Assembly (NCBI GenBank): GCA_017654935.2
Contig: CM065680.1
Coordinates: 43,165,370 to 43,229,369, forward strand
Length of the DNA stretch: 64,000 nt
Direction: 5' to 3'
Origin: Phymorhynchus buccinoides
Lineage: Eukaryota > Mollusca > Gastropoda > Neogastropoda > Raphitomidae
Shown here one piece after another: positions 12,455-22,513 of the stretch. Position 1 is the stretch's first letter; each line of letters starts with the position of its first letter. The notes under the pieces were generated by a model, which made no database searches, was not told the DNA's origin, and was given only the letters and a program-made list of their open reading frames with translations. The translations under genes were made by a program, and so were the position numbers.

Positions 12455-15400
12455 GTAAGATTGCAGAGTACTTTTGTGATTCACTGATTTGTTCATTATT
12501 TATAAATGTTTATATCAGTAGGTTTAAAGGTTTAATGAAACACCTGTTTTCTCCGATTAGGCTTTAGAAACATGCTTTCAAACACTTCCGCATTTGGTTT
12601 GGATGATTTTCGTGTTTTTGCTGTAATCTTCTTGTGGTCATTTCTTGTTTGTTGTACTTGTTGGGTTTGCCTTTTCATTTAGAAAGAAACATTTACGTCT
12701 TTTAATTAGAACTAACTTGACAGATTTTTTTTTCTCGTAATTATTGTGTTCAACTTGTGTTGAAGGGGTTATGTTCAAGAAATGGGAACTTGTTGAATCT
12801 TAAAAAATGTTGTCTTAGTCTTACCCTGGCTTAAAGACTCAAGGGATCACCCCAACAGCCGAAGCACTTGAACACTAATCACTATTATACAAATGCACCA
12901 GCTAGGGATGAGAACGTTACGTGTGTGACCGTTTTTGATTACCCCGCCACATGGGCAGCCACACTCCGACTTCGGAGGAGAAACTTTAGTTACTTTTTGA
13001 GACTTGCATGCCACATGTCTAACAGGAAGAATGCTGCACACATTTTGATAAGAAGAGGAAGAATCATATGTGTCTTAATTAATAGCATCTTACATGTTAA
13101 AAAAACCCAACTTGCATCTATCATCTTGCACAAGATTTTTCATTGACTTAAGTTAAAGGAAAACTTCACTTTCTAACCGATTTGCACAAGTTTGGAATGC
13201 TCTTAGTCTTCCAATTTAGGTGAAACGAGCACAAAATAACATTCAAAAATCTTTTACACAGATGTCCACATTTTAATACATTGTTTTATGAGTATGATGA
13301 ATAAATTTGAATGGAAATTATGAGTGCACAAGCACAACCCACAAATCTATTCTATCATGTTACCGTTTCACTACGAACTGAGTTTACTCTTCCAACTTGG
13401 GGCAAATGCCAATTTACCAAAGACATAGTCTAAATAAGACTAAAATCACTTCCCTTGGCACGGTTACCGTGCATATAGCCGATGATATGATCCGGGTGAC
13501 GTCACTTCCGTAGCGGCTATTTCAAATCAGAATAAATTTTCCAACCTTTGGGGCTGCCATGTTTTTTCTTCCCTCTACATTGTAAATTGTTTATCCGCCT
13601 GTTTCTACACCATCCCGGCTTTTCTGTGTCCCTAACACCAAGTGGGGTTCAGGTTTGGTCGGCTAGCGCTATCTAACTTGATATTTTCTTGATTAATTGA
13701 TTATATTTTGAATTTTTTCGAAATTGTTGTTTGAGATTGTGCCGGTCTTTGCCCCCGGCGTCATGTCGTCACTCGACCCTATCCCTACTCCAATTCCTTC
13801 TGTTGTTGTGTCGGGTTCTGTTACGCCCAAGCAAGGGCGTGACGATAAAGGGAAGTTCCTCCCTGTTTCTTCTTCGGCTAGCTCTAAGAAAGAGCCCAAG
13901 TCTAGACCATCTAGTTCTAAGAAGAGGAGTCTCTCCCCCCCTCCCACTCTGCTTTCCCCTATCCTTGAGTCGCAAGAGCAGGTTATTACTGTGGTCGATT
14001 CGTCATCTCTCGTTGCAGAAATGATCGCAGGTTTTCACGACAAGGGTATGGTGTTAGTCCCTGCCTCTTCTCTAACTTCTCACTTAGTTGAATCGAGGCC
14101 CACCTCAACACTGACTACTCAGACTAGACAGACTTCTCAGGCCAAGCCCACGGATGAAGTTGGATTCTTAGCGGATCCTTATGGTCAGGACACACTCCCA
14201 GACGGTCCCCGAGATTATTTTGCCGTTGGGGACGAAATTCCAGCCGTTATTTCGCCCGGCCAACTGGCCCGCATGGAGCGGCACACAGGCATTTCAGTTT
14301 GCCCACTGGACCCGGACCCGTACACGGACAGCTACCGCCCTTCACCGGCCCGCACGGGTCCCCGCACGGCCGGTCCGACCCGCCCGTCCTCTGACTTCCC
14401 GTACGAAGATTTTCAGCGGACACGTGAGTTACAAACCACCCGTACGGGCAACGGAAAACCCAGACTCTCTCTCACGGACAGAAAACCAGAACTCTCTCAA
14501 AGCATGATCACACAAGTGAGTGCTTCTGCCCGGTCCGTTCACGGTACAGATACCGTGTCCGCTACCGCTGGCCCGTCACCTGTTCAGCCGTTCACGGCTC
14601 CCGCTCGGCCGTCACGGCCCGTCCGGTCCGGTCACGGCACACCCGTGACCGCTACCCGACCCGTCCGCAGCAGAAGCGACGGCTACCCGTTCGACGGCAA
14701 CGGTTTCAACGGCAACCGTTGTGATGACAACCGCTACTACGGCTCCCGTGATGACGGCTCCGTTCCGGCCTCCACTGGCCGTGAACACCCCTCTGCGAGG
14801 AGAAACCCAACGGATGGATTGCCTTCTGGTCATCCCTACGGGCAAGACTCAAACTTTCGGCGAGATTCATCCGCGGAAAATGAATTTTACCCGTCTGAAT
14901 ACGAGGGTTTTGATGACTACGAGACTTACGATGACCCAGGTGTGCGTCATCGCTCTCAGTACACACCACGGACCCCTCTTCGGTCTCCTACCAATGACCG
15001 TCAGGAGACGGAATCTGCCTCTCTTCAGGACCATGAGATCCCCCAGGATGAACTCCCTGTGCAGATGGAGCCCATCCCTTCAACTGGGAACTACCAGGGG
15101 TACTTGCATATTCTCCAGCCGTTCTGCAGTGACATTAAGCCCATGTCCCAGCCCAACAAGCAACGGCCTGACCAGCCTAATCCGTTTGGACAACTTCTTA
15201 CGGAGAAAGAACCCCGCCTCGCCTTGCATACGTCGCCTTTCATCCGTCAGATTATTCGGCGGACAGATGCTGACTTGTGGACTACTCCCCCTCCAGTGGA
15301 GCAGGAGGACGAAGACACCCCTGCCGCTATGTACACTCCAGAAGCTATCCCTTCTGCCCCGGGACAGTTCATCAAGAGAGAGTTCTTTCCCCCATTCCAA

Positions 15401-18400
15401 TTGGCGAACTCTTTTGTGCCGTTGCCTTCCTTCTCAGATGTGTCAACAAGTGAACGCACAAGTCTGGGCTACAGAGCAAAGAACAGATTCGCTCTTGTCG
15501 ACATCTCCCAACAGTCGTTCAACAACCTCGAACGTTCTGTGTTCTCGATTCTAAGGGCATCTTCACTAGCCACCTCTATGCTCCAGTCCCTGCCGCAAAT
15601 AGTGGGCTCTACCCCAACCAAACAGCCTGAAGACTTTCAGTTGAGTCAGGAGATCGATGAGCGAGCTCTTGGTGTCGCTCTCGCTTCGCTCTCCCAGGCG
15701 GTCAACTCTATTGCCTATGTCGCTTCGTCGTCCAAGACTCAGCTCGCTGCCCTATACAGAGACTCAGTGCTAGCGAAATCCAGCGTTTCTCTGTCCACCT
15801 TCGAAAGATCGAAGATTCGCTCCTGTCCTTCGACATCCTCTTCGACCTTCCACCCGGCCTCACTCAAGGAGACCCTGGATGAGGCGAAGAAACGTAAACA
15901 CGAATTGTCTCAGGAGCACATCATGAGTTGGGCCCGACGTTCGGCGAACCGTGAGTTCGCTCCCCCGCCGGCAAAGCGACCTCGTCCTGATCAGAGACGG
16001 CCAAGTTACGTCCCTTCTCGGGGCATGGCTTCCAGAGGACGCTCTTCCCACCAACCGTCCTCTCGCCAACACGCTCATCCTCCGCGCCCCCCTCACCAGT
16101 TCCAACCCTCCACCTCGCCCCGTGGGGTCTCATCCTCTGGGCGGCGCGCTGGCTGGCCGGGTCATGCCCGGTATGCCCGAGCACCGTTCATGGGACGGAA
16201 GCAGCATTTTCAGTAAAGCCCGCTCCTCCTTTGAAGGATCCGGCACTCTCGGCCAATTCAAGTGCCGGTTCCCTGTTGGAATGCCTTCCAGCATGGGAAC
16301 GCTTGGTCGCGAGCCCCTGGATCCTTCAGGTGGTGCGGGCAGGCTTCCGGTTCCCGTTTTCTCGGGAACCTCCCCTGTCTTCCTCCCCCATCTCCTTCCC
16401 CCCCCCCCTCGGACCCAGCGAAGCTCAACGTCCTTCAAAAGGAGATCGACTCCCTGCTCCAGAAGTCGGCCATCGTCCCGGTGGTCCCTACGGACCCTGG
16501 CTTCTACTCCAGACTCTTCGTGGTGCCCAAGAAGAACGGGGAGTTTCGTCCGGTCTTGGACCTTTCCCCCCTCAACAAGTTCATCCGAACCCCCAAATTC
16601 AAGATGGAGACTGCCGCCTCCATCCGTCTGGCAGTTCATCCAAACGACTGGTCGACGTCCATCGACCTCAAGGACGCCTACTTTCACGTGGCCATCCACC
16701 CTTCTCGACATCGCTTCCTGAGGTTCGTTTGGGGACAACAAACCTACCAGTTCGTGGCTCTGCCCTTTGGGCTATCCCCAGCTCCATGGATCTTCACGAG
16801 AATCGTCAAGGAGTTAGCCCGCCTGGCCAGGGCAAGATCGATCCGCCTGCACATCTACCTCGACGATTGGCTTCTGCTGGCCTCTTCCCGCAGTCTCTGC
16901 CGTTCCCACACAGACACCCTGGTCAAACTATCTCGCTCTCTGGGCTTTCGGATCCACGATCAGAAATCAGATCTCGTCCCTTCAACCACCTTCTCCTACC
17001 TGGGAATGGTGTTCGACACCGTACGGTTTCGTGTCCAGCCAACTCAGGACCGAGTCCTCAGCCTGCTGAACTCAGTGACTCTTCCCAGACAGAGATCTTC
17101 GGCGTCAGCCCGGCAACTCCTCCGGCTTCTAGGGCTGATGGAGTCTGTTGCGGACCTACTACCATTGGCCAGAGTCCACAAGAGGCCTCTTCAACGCCAC
17201 CTCTCGGCCAGGGCAATCTCGCATGTGCCTCTCGATCACCAGATAGAGCTAGGCCCTTGGTTCCTCGAGTCGACAGCCCAATGGGCGAAGATCTCTTGGC
17301 TCAACGACGCAGTTCCCATCCGTCCGCTTCAACAGCAACGGTTCCTCCACACGGATGCGTCTACGGCTGGATGGGGAGCACATTTAGACAACGAGGAGGT
17401 CTCAGGTCTTTGGACCCCGTCGGAGTCCCTTCTACATATCAACCTTCTCGAGCTGGAGGCGGTTGCTCGAGCTCTCAAGGTGTTCGCCCCCCTCCTCTCG
17501 GACTTTTGGGTCACTGTCTGCGGCGACAACACCACAGCCCTTTCATACCTACGCCGCCAGGGCGGCACTCGCTCCGTGCTACTCTCAAAGAAAGCGGAGG
17601 AGATCCTGCTGTGGGCTCAAGCCAACCACACCTTCCTCTCTGTGGAATATGTTCCTGGAAGACTCAATGTTCTGGCGGACCAGCTGAGCAGGAAGGGCCA
17701 GATCCTCCCAACGGAGTGGACAATTGCACACCAATCTCTACTTCCTCTGTGGGAGTCCTGGGGCAAACCTCACGTGGACTTGTTCGCCACCAAGTAAAGC
17801 CAGGAGACAGAGTACAAACAGACTCTATGACATCAGGTGGGCCTCATGGTTCGAGTTCTGCTCTTCTCACGGTTTCCCCCCTCTGAACCCTTCAGCCTCT
17901 GAGTTCGCTCGATTCCTCTCTCACCTACATCTGGATAGGGGTCTTTCGGCTCAAACGCTCAACGGGTACAAGGCCGCTGTGTCTCATACTGTAGCTGTTT
18001 CTAGAGGCAAGAAGTCTCCCTCCTTCTCGAGTTCAATAGAGGTGTCGCATGTCATTGATGCAGTTCGCAACCTGTCGGTTACTCGGTCAGTTAGGTTTCC
18101 CCAGTGGGATATCTTCCTCGTCCTGTCATTCCTCAGGGATTACTGTGAACCCATGTCGTCTCTGTCACTCAAGCTCCTCACCTTTAAGACTGTCTTTCTG
18201 GTTTCACTCGCCACGGCTAGGCGTGTTAGCGGCGTCCACGCTCTTAGCGGTTTAGATAGCGACATCGAGTTCTCATCTGATCCCCAATCTGTGACACTGT
18301 CTTTTTTGCCAGAGTTTCGGGCTAAAAATCAGCCCTCCCAGACATCTTCTCCTTCTGTCACCATTCAGAGCATCAAGCAGATCCTCTCACAGGATGATGA

Positions 18401-21400
18401 AGATAGGTTCTTATGCCCTGTCAGGGCTATTAAGTTCTACCTGAAGAGAACTTCCTCGTTTAGGGGGCAACGACGTAGGCTGTTTATCTCTCTGAATGAG
18501 AGGTATGCTAAGGACATAATCAAATCCACCATTTCCCGATGGTTAATTTGTACTATTAAGCTAGCCTATGCCCACGCCGACAAAGCCTTGCCCCTCAACC
18601 CAATACGGGCCCACGAAATCAGGGCCATCAGCGCCTCTCTCGCCATGATCAAAGGTGTCCCCTTGTCCCACATCATGGAGTCTGCATTCTGGCGATCCCA
18701 GTCCACCTTCAGCAGCTTTTACCTCAGGCATTACTCTGCCCGCAGACAGGACAACACCTTCGGCATCAGGAAGGCTGTCCTGGCTCAGACCCCGGTCTCC
18801 CTGAACTAAGGTAACGTGATGGGGTACTTGTGGTTTGTATGCATATTCATGCTTTGTTGGGGGGGGTATGTGGGTTTTATGTGATCGGCACATGTGGTCC
18901 CCCCCCCCGTTCCCGGGAGACCTGCCCATGGATACCCAAGCAATTGGCCCCTATGGGGTAGGCTGTATTGACTAATTGTTGTTTTTTCTCTAGGAGTTCA
19001 ACAATGTTTCTTGCCCACCTCCTCGTTGGCAATCAACTCATTCGTAGTGAAACGGTAACATGATAGAATAGATTGTTTGATTTAGATTAATATATCTATC
19101 TATTCTATCTATATACTTACCGTTTCACTACGAGTAAAGATTCCCTCCCATCCTCCCTCCTTTGTGAACCATTGTTTTACTCAAGTTTCAGGAAAATTTA
19201 TCCTGATTTGAAATAGCCGCTACGGAAGTGACGTCACCCGGATCATATCATCGGCTATATGCACGGTAACCGTGCCAAGGGAAGTGATTTTAGTCTTATT
19301 TAGACTATGTCTTTGGTAAATTGGCATTTGCCCCAAGTTGGAAGAGTAAACTCAGTTCGTAGTGAAACGGTAAGTATATAGATAGAATAGATAGATATAT
19401 TAATCTAAATCAAACATTTACAATGAAAAAGAATGAAGGGACGTTTGATAGGCCTAGTAGGCTGATGAATGAAACCAGTCATTCTACTATACTACTACTA
19501 GTACTATAAAAAAAATTCACTAGCCATCCGGGTGAGTAACTAAAAACTTTTACTCGCCCAAACACATTTTCACTAGCCCGAAGAAAACAATAGAAATCCC
19601 TGAACACACACAAACATGCATGCGCGCACACACACGCATGGGAGAAGGAAGGAGAGAGAGGAAGAGAGGGAAAAAAAGAGTGGGAAAGAAAGAAAGAAAG
19701 AATTAAGATAAATCATTTGAGGAGAGAGGTGGAGGAGAGAGTGAGAAGGGGGGGGGGGGGGGGGGGGTAGGAGACTGAGGAGGCTGCCTTTCCTTTCTTT
19801 TCAGTACCAGTGCTGGCATGTTGAAATCTTAGCAGACAGCTGATCTTGCTTTGATAGTTGGTTACATAGAAGGGAGAGACGGTCTGGGGAGACTCAGTGG
19901 TTAAAAAAACAAACAAAAACAAGGGCCGTACAGTACTGAAATTTTCAGTCGCCCATCGGGCTAGTGACTTTTGAAATCTACTCGCCCACAGATTGGCCAG
20001 CCCTGCTATGTTTAAAAGTACAAAGGGAGGTAATTTATTGTCACTCATGTCAATAAGAAGGGAAAACAGGCCAAGGTTAAACTTAAAGGTGCACCCGGGC
20101 GGATGAGTTTTTGCAAGAAACACGTCAAGATCACCAGAAAAACACCCTTTACAGAGACTGCAACACTCACTTTGCTCTGGTTTCATAAAAATCAAACTGT
20201 CTAATCGGCGATTTCTCCTTGGCGGAGGTGCTGGAAGTCAAATTCTTTCATCCAAAGAGAAGGCGTGTGCCGCTTCTTTTTGAATGGCCGCCAAATCGTT
20301 TGCACGACATTTTCGCAATACAAGCCTTTTTTGTTATTTTTATAGTTTATCTAAAGGAGTTTCGCTCACAACAAAGGAAATAGCTCCATTTTTTTTTTTT
20401 TTTTACTGCACTACAAAAAAAGAAAACACTTCAACCACAATGAGTATCCTCCACCCACTCCATCCAAACTGGCTACTCTCTCCGGCATCTCCGCCAAGGA
20501 GGAATCGCCTTTTTGGCGGCTTAATTTATAGGAAACCAGAGCAAAGTGAGTGTTCCGATCCTTGAAAAGGCTGTCTTTCTTGTGATCTCGACGTGTCTCT
20601 TGCAAAAATTCTTCCGCCCGGGTCCACCTTTGACACATTTTGTCAGTTTAAATCGATGCTGATGTGCAGGTGGAGCAATTCAGTGTTACCAATGCGACAG
20701 CAATGAAGATGTTACCTGCCCCTCAGAGGAATCGTTCGACACCACCAAAAACGCTGTTGTTGACTGCAACAGTTTTGAGGCACACGTCCCTGGACAGTTC
20801 TGCATGAAAATATACCAAGAGAGCCCAGGATGTAAGAGTGCATTTACATATTTTAAAACATAGCTCAGTGATGTCCCGAGGCCCCGGTCATAGGCCATTG
20901 ACCTATTGAAATTGAAAATGTCCTATTGTGTTCTCCCCTGTCAGGACAAATATCTGATTAAATTTTTAGCACTGGCACGCTTTGTCTTATTGAATTCTGT
21001 AGGATCCAGGACATTGTCCTATTGATTTCTCTTATCTCAGGACAGTTTGTCCTATCACTTTTCGATCCTTGGTACATCACTGTGAGCGGATATCTGTTAT
21101 CTGTGCTTTTTTATTTTTTTAACTTCAAAACAATTGTAAATTCTAATTATTGTTTGATCATTTTGTATGACTTTGAAATGTACTTTTTTGTTGGCAAATG
21201 ACTTGTGTTCATGACTGGTATGTGGTACCTTACAATTAACTTTGTCTTATGCAATCTTTTGTGTTTGTTAAGATAGGCCAACATTTATTTTAAAATATTT
21301 ATTTAAGTCGATCTTAAACTATAAAGACTGGCTGGAGCACAAGATTTTGGCACAATAAGTAATGGGGTCAGCAGAGATTGCACAAATGGACTAATTGTGA

Positions 21401-21777
21401 AGGTTGAAATCAACTTGGTTGCTTTATAATGTCAAGCATAATAATTAAGGAAGCAATCGTTTAGAAACATCATGTGATGGTGTGTTCGAAAACTTTTGAA
21501 ATGTTAAACTTGACTAATGCTTTTTTTCTTTCTTTTTTTCTTTTTAAAGGGGGTGGCTGGCAGAAAACAACAAGACGCTGTGGATCAAGAACAGATTTTG
21601 GTGAGTCCCTAACTTATTATTTCTAACCTCTACTACATGCATAGTCATGCATTTATGCATGTTTTGTTTTTGTTTTTAATAGGTATATATTTTAAGTATG
21701 CATACACTGATGTACACAACTCACAAGCATACATGTATATGAATCTATTTTTTATCTCTCACATACAAACACACTCA

Positions 21778-21853
<76 letters not shown>

Positions 21854-22513
21854 AGTTATATCACTTAGAATATTGAGCCAAACATATTCTTCAGCCCAAT
21901 TAGCTTTACTTTTCAGGGTTCAAGAATATTATGTAACTGATGCCAGTTCATAGTTATGAAACAAAATGAGATATACCATGCATATTACATGCATGTTGTT
22001 TAAAGTATCTTGATTTTATAGGTAAAAGATTTACTGCACTTTTAATTTTTTGGAAAAATATTTTCAGGCATCTGAACTGTCATAGGATTTGCAAATTTCA
22101 GATGACTGAAAATTGCTGCCAGAGGATTTGATTGTGGTGGCAAAGGTTTTACCATTGTTTCTTTGGGTAGACTTCTTTGTCAGATAAGTTTTTAAAGTAA
22201 TTTCTTAATGAATTATGCCTGTTTTGAACTGGTTTTAATGTTGCCCCTCTGCTATGTAAGGCCTTGATGGCCCTTTTACCATGGTTTTCAGAAGATTGCA
22301 CCTCAAGACAATTCTGATTTTTGCTGAAAGAAAATCATTGTTGATGTTGCAGGCGTGGCCTGGGGCTGCCGCTGGACTTGGGATTACACGGGCGTTTTTC
22401 GCGAGACGTGTTACTGCGAAGACAAAGACGGATGTAACCACGCCTCCACTCTTTACTTGTCTGTTCTCTCTACCGTCCTCGTGTTACTTGCCTTTCTTTA
22501 CAATTTCTTTTAA
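12397..22513 (+). CDS. Ly6/uPAR-like secreted protein, quiver-type (gene 2, four coding exons)
   Basis: Join 12397-12454, 20670-20831, 21550-21600, 22353-22513 gives 143 residues; all three introns are phase 1 with GT-AG ends. Seen: a hydrophobic leader (WYLAVFLLISFCSLG), a Ly6 start (AIQCYQCDSNEDVTC), an RRCGSR segment, a terminal CYCEDKDGCNHAS signature and a hydrophobic C-tail (YLSVLSTVLVLLAFLYNFF) fitting a GPI-anchor signal. It resembles gene 1 in order and intron phase but has one more intron, and the proteins are well diverged, so this is an old tandem duplication. Intron 1 contains the whole DIRS retroelement and a foldback element that ends 38 bp before exon 2. Function beyond membrane-anchored three-finger protein is unknown. 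Confidence 0.78.
12808..12979. mobile_element. SINE-A copy (short form)
   Basis: Carries the SINE-A core from CTTACCCTGGCTTAAAGACT to CTTCGGAGGA inside intron 1 of Ly6-like gene 2. Confidence 0.75.
13150..13343 (+). mobile_element. LINE 3'-end fragment, left half (split by the DIRS element)
   Basis: A decayed frame reads VWNALSLPI then NNIQKSFTQMSTF, like the C-terminus of non-LTR ORF2. It matches the arrangement at 548-856. The right half resumes at 19416. Confidence 0.5.
13360..13542 (+). repeat. DIRS left inverted terminal repeat
   Basis: Begins TTACCGTTTCACTACGAACT and ends ATAAATTTTCC; reverse complement of 19191-19373 with one A/G difference. Confidence 0.92.
13724..16216 (+). CDS. 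DIRS ORF1, gag-like protein (830 aa)
   Basis: Long uninterrupted frame upstream of the RT ORF, in the position of the DIRS gag-like protein. The first 450 residues are rich in proline, serine, threonine and arginine and look disordered. The middle (about 480-720) is more ordered, with NSFVPLPSFSDV and RALGVALASLSQAVNSIAYV. The C-terminus is basic (PPPAKRPRPDQRR and RSSHQPSSRQHAHPPRPP), suited to binding nucleic acid. No zinc knuckle is visible. The assignment rests on position and composition rather than on a domain match. GC content is much higher than flanking host DNA. Confidence 0.75.
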   Translation: MLFEIVPVFAPGVMSSLDPIPTPIPSVVVSGSVTPKQGRDDKGKFLPVSSSASSKKEPKSRPSSSKKRSLSPPPTLLSPILESQEQVITVVDSSSLVAEMIAGFHDKGMVLVPASSLTSHLVESRPTSTLTTQTRQTSQAKPTDEVGFLADPYGQDTLPDGPRDYFAVGDEIPAVISPGQLARMERHTGISVCPLDPDPYTDSYRPSPARTGPRTAGPTRPSSDFPYEDFQRTRELQTTRTGNGKPRLSLTDRKPELSQSMITQVSASARSVHGTDTVSATAGPSPVQPFTAPARPSRPVRSGHGTPVTATRPVRSRSDGYPFDGNGFNGNRCDDNRYYGSRDDGSVPASTGREHPSARRNPTDGLPSGHPYGQDSNFRRDSSAENEFYPSEYEGFDDYETYDDPGVRHRSQYTPRTPLRSPTNDRQETESASLQDHEIPQDELPVQMEPIPSTGNYQGYLHILQPFCSDIKPMSQPNKQRPDQPNPFGQLLTEKEPRLALHTSPFIRQIIRRTDADLWTTPPPVEQEDEDTPAAMYTPEAIPSAPGQFIKREFFPPFQLANSFVPLPSFSDVSTSERTSLGYRAKNRFALVDISQQSFNNLERSVFSILRASSLATSMLQSLPQIVGSTPTKQPEDFQLSQEIDERALGVALASLSQAVNSIAYVASSSKTQLAALYRDSVLAKSSVSLSTFERSKIRSCPSTSSSTFHPASLKETLDEAKKRKHELSQEHIMSWARRSANREFAPPPAKRPRPDQRRPSYVPSRGMASRGRSSHQPSSRQHAHPPRPPHQFQPSTSPRGVSSSGRRAGWPGHARYARAPFMGRKQHFQ
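16262..17797 (+). CDS. DIRS reverse transcriptase-RNase H polyprotein (511 aa)
   Basis: RT motifs in order: VVPKKNGEFRPVLDLSPLNK (about residues 82-101), STSIDLKDAYFHVAI, LPFGLSPAPWIFT and the catalytic YLDDW at about residue 199, with the W after DD typical of DIRS. RNase H follows with HTDASTAGWG (D near 365), LELEAVARAL and CGDNTTALSYLRR, then VPGRLNVLADQLSR. The ORF stops soon afterwards at HVDLFATK. In DIRS1-like relatives this is where a methyltransferase-like domain begins, so that domain appears to be missing. It overlaps the recombinase ORF by 74 bases in another frame. Confidence 0.9.
   Translation: MPVPCWNAFQHGNAWSRAPGSFRWCGQASGSRFLGNLPCLPPPSPSPPPSDPAKLNVLQKEIDSLLQKSAIVPVVPTDPGFYSRLFVVPKKNGEFRPVLDLSPLNKFIRTPKFKMETAASIRLAVHPNDWSTSIDLKDAYFHVAIHPSRHRFLRFVWGQQTYQFVALPFGLSPAPWIFTRIVKELARLARARSIRLHIYLDDWLLLASSRSLCRSHTDTLVKLSRSLGFRIHDQKSDLVPSTTFSYLGMVFDTVRFRVQPTQDRVLSLLNSVTLPRQRSSASARQLLRLLGLMESVADLLPLARVHKRPLQRHLSARAISHVPLDHQIELGPWFLESTAQWAKISWLNDAVPIRPLQQQRFLHTDASTAGWGAHLDNEEVSGLWTPSESLLHINLLELEAVARALKVFAPLLSDFWVTVCGDNTTALSYLRRQGGTRSVLLSKKAEEILLWAQANHTFLSVEYVPGRLNVLADQLSRKGQILPTEWTIAHQSLLPLWESWGKPHVDLFATK
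17724..18809 (+). CDS. DIRS tyrosine recombinase (361 aa)
   Basis: An N-terminal SAM-like segment (DIRWASWFEFCSSHG, FLSHLHLDRGLSAQTLNGYK) is followed by the catalytic domain. Seen: ATARRVSGVHAL (first catalytic Arg near 166), LCPVRAIKFYL, RAHEIRAISAS (His/Arg near 296-299) and STFSSFYLRHY (candidate catalytic Tyr near 333). It integrates the circular DNA form in place of a DDE integrase. The true start may lie downstream of the first ATG, because the first 25 or so residues overlap the RT ORF and look unrelated. Confidence 0.88.
   Translation: MHTNLYFLCGSPGANLTWTCSPPSKARRQSTNRLYDIRWASWFEFCSSHGFPPLNPSASEFARFLSHLHLDRGLSAQTLNGYKAAVSHTVAVSRGKKSPSFSSSIEVSHVIDAVRNLSVTRSVRFPQWDIFLVLSFLRDYCEPMSSLSLKLLTFKTVFLVSLATARRVSGVHALSGLDSDIEFSSDPQSVTLSFLPEFRAKNQPSQTSSPSVTIQSIKQILSQDDEDRFLCPVRAIKFYLKRTSSFRGQRRRLFISLNERYAKDIIKSTISRWLICTIKLAYAHADKALPLNPIRAHEIRAISASLAMIKGVPLSHIMESAFWRSQSTFSSFYLRHYSARRQDNTFGIRKAVLAQTPVSLN
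19041..19133. repeat. DIRS internal complementary region
   Basis: 19041-19074 is the reverse complement of the left end (13344-13377) and 19075-19133 is the reverse complement of the right end (to 19415). The junction therefore reads as the two element ends fused head to tail. Confidence 0.9.
19191..19373 (-). repeat. DIRS right inverted terminal repeat
   Basis: Inverted copy of 13360-13542. An extra unique tail of 42 bases (19374-19415) completes the right end. Confidence 0.92.
19416..19506 (+). mobile_element. LINE 3'-end fragment, right half with (TAC)n-like tail
   Basis: GGGACGTTTGATAGGCC through CTACTATACTACTACTAG matches the order of the tail at 780-855. It continues the fragment interrupted at 13343. 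Confidence 0.55.
19507..20000. mobile_element. Possible hAT-like non-autonomous remnant
   Basis: CACTAGCC...ACTCGCCC blocks near 19520-19580 recur inverted near 19948-19990, next to GGCCAGCCCTG. Purine-rich simple DNA and a G run lie between. The ends cannot be fixed. Confidence 0.35.
20085..20632. mobile_element. Foldback element with about 150-bp inverted arms
   Basis: The left arm (AAAGGTGCACCCGGGCGG, then GAGACTGCAACACTCACTTT and CTCCTTGGCGGAG) is inverted at the right (CCGCCCGGGTCCACCTTT; AAAGTGAGTGTTCC; CCGCCAAGGAGG). It ends 38 bp before exon 2 of Ly6-like gene 2. No coding capacity. Confidence 0.75.
20670..20831 (+). CDS. Ly6-like gene 2, coding exon 2
   Basis: Acceptor GTGCAG ends at 20669; donor GTAAGA at 20832. 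Encodes GAIQCYQCDSNEDVTC onward, with six cysteines in all. Phase 1 at both ends. Confidence 0.82.
20866..21082. mobile_element. hAT-like MITE
   Basis: CAGTGATGTCCCGAGG at the left is inverted as CCTTGGTACATCACTG at the right (16 bp with mismatches). The internal part repeats TCCTATTG/TCAGGACA blocks. No clear target duplication. Confidence 0.55.
21550..21600 (+). CDS. Ly6-like gene 2, coding exon 3 (51 bp microexon)
   Basis: Acceptor TTTAAAG ends at 21549; donor GTGAGT at 21601. Encodes GGWQKTTRRCGSRTDF. Phase 1 both sides, and the frame is open only in this reading. Confidence 0.72.
21776..21851. repeat. (CA)n microsatellite
   Basis: About 35 CA units in intron 3 of Ly6-like gene 2. Confidence 0.95.
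22353..22513 (+). CDS. Ly6-like gene 2, coding exon 4 with stop
   Basis: Acceptor TTGCAG ends at 22352; stop TAA at 22511. Encodes VAWGCRWTWDY, CYCEDKDGCNHAS and the hydrophobic tail. Confidence 0.82.

Larger units (their letters stand above)
13344..19415 (+). mobile_element. Complete DIRS-like tyrosine-recombinase retrotransposon
   Basis: A 6.07-kb element with three intact ORFs (gag-like, RT-RNase H, tyrosine recombinase). Inverted terminal repeats of 183 bp at 13360-13542 and 19191-19373 differ at one position that I can see. An internal complementary region at 19041-19133 is the reverse complement of the left end joined to the right end, the DIRS-1 arrangement thought to template a circular intermediate for recombinase-mediated insertion. 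Outer ends begin AATCTATTC and finish CTAAATCAAAC. No target duplication is seen, as expected for this order. It lies in the same orientation as the host gene intron. Confidence 0.9.

Noticed and set aside
16231..17886. 551-residue ORF overlapping the RT ORF in another frame
   Set aside because: The overlapping frame at 16262-17797 contains all RT and RNase H motifs; this one is a high-GC shadow.
20284..20565. Small plus-strand ORF upstream of Ly6-like exon 2
   Set aside because: It falls within the foldback element and reads across its arms.
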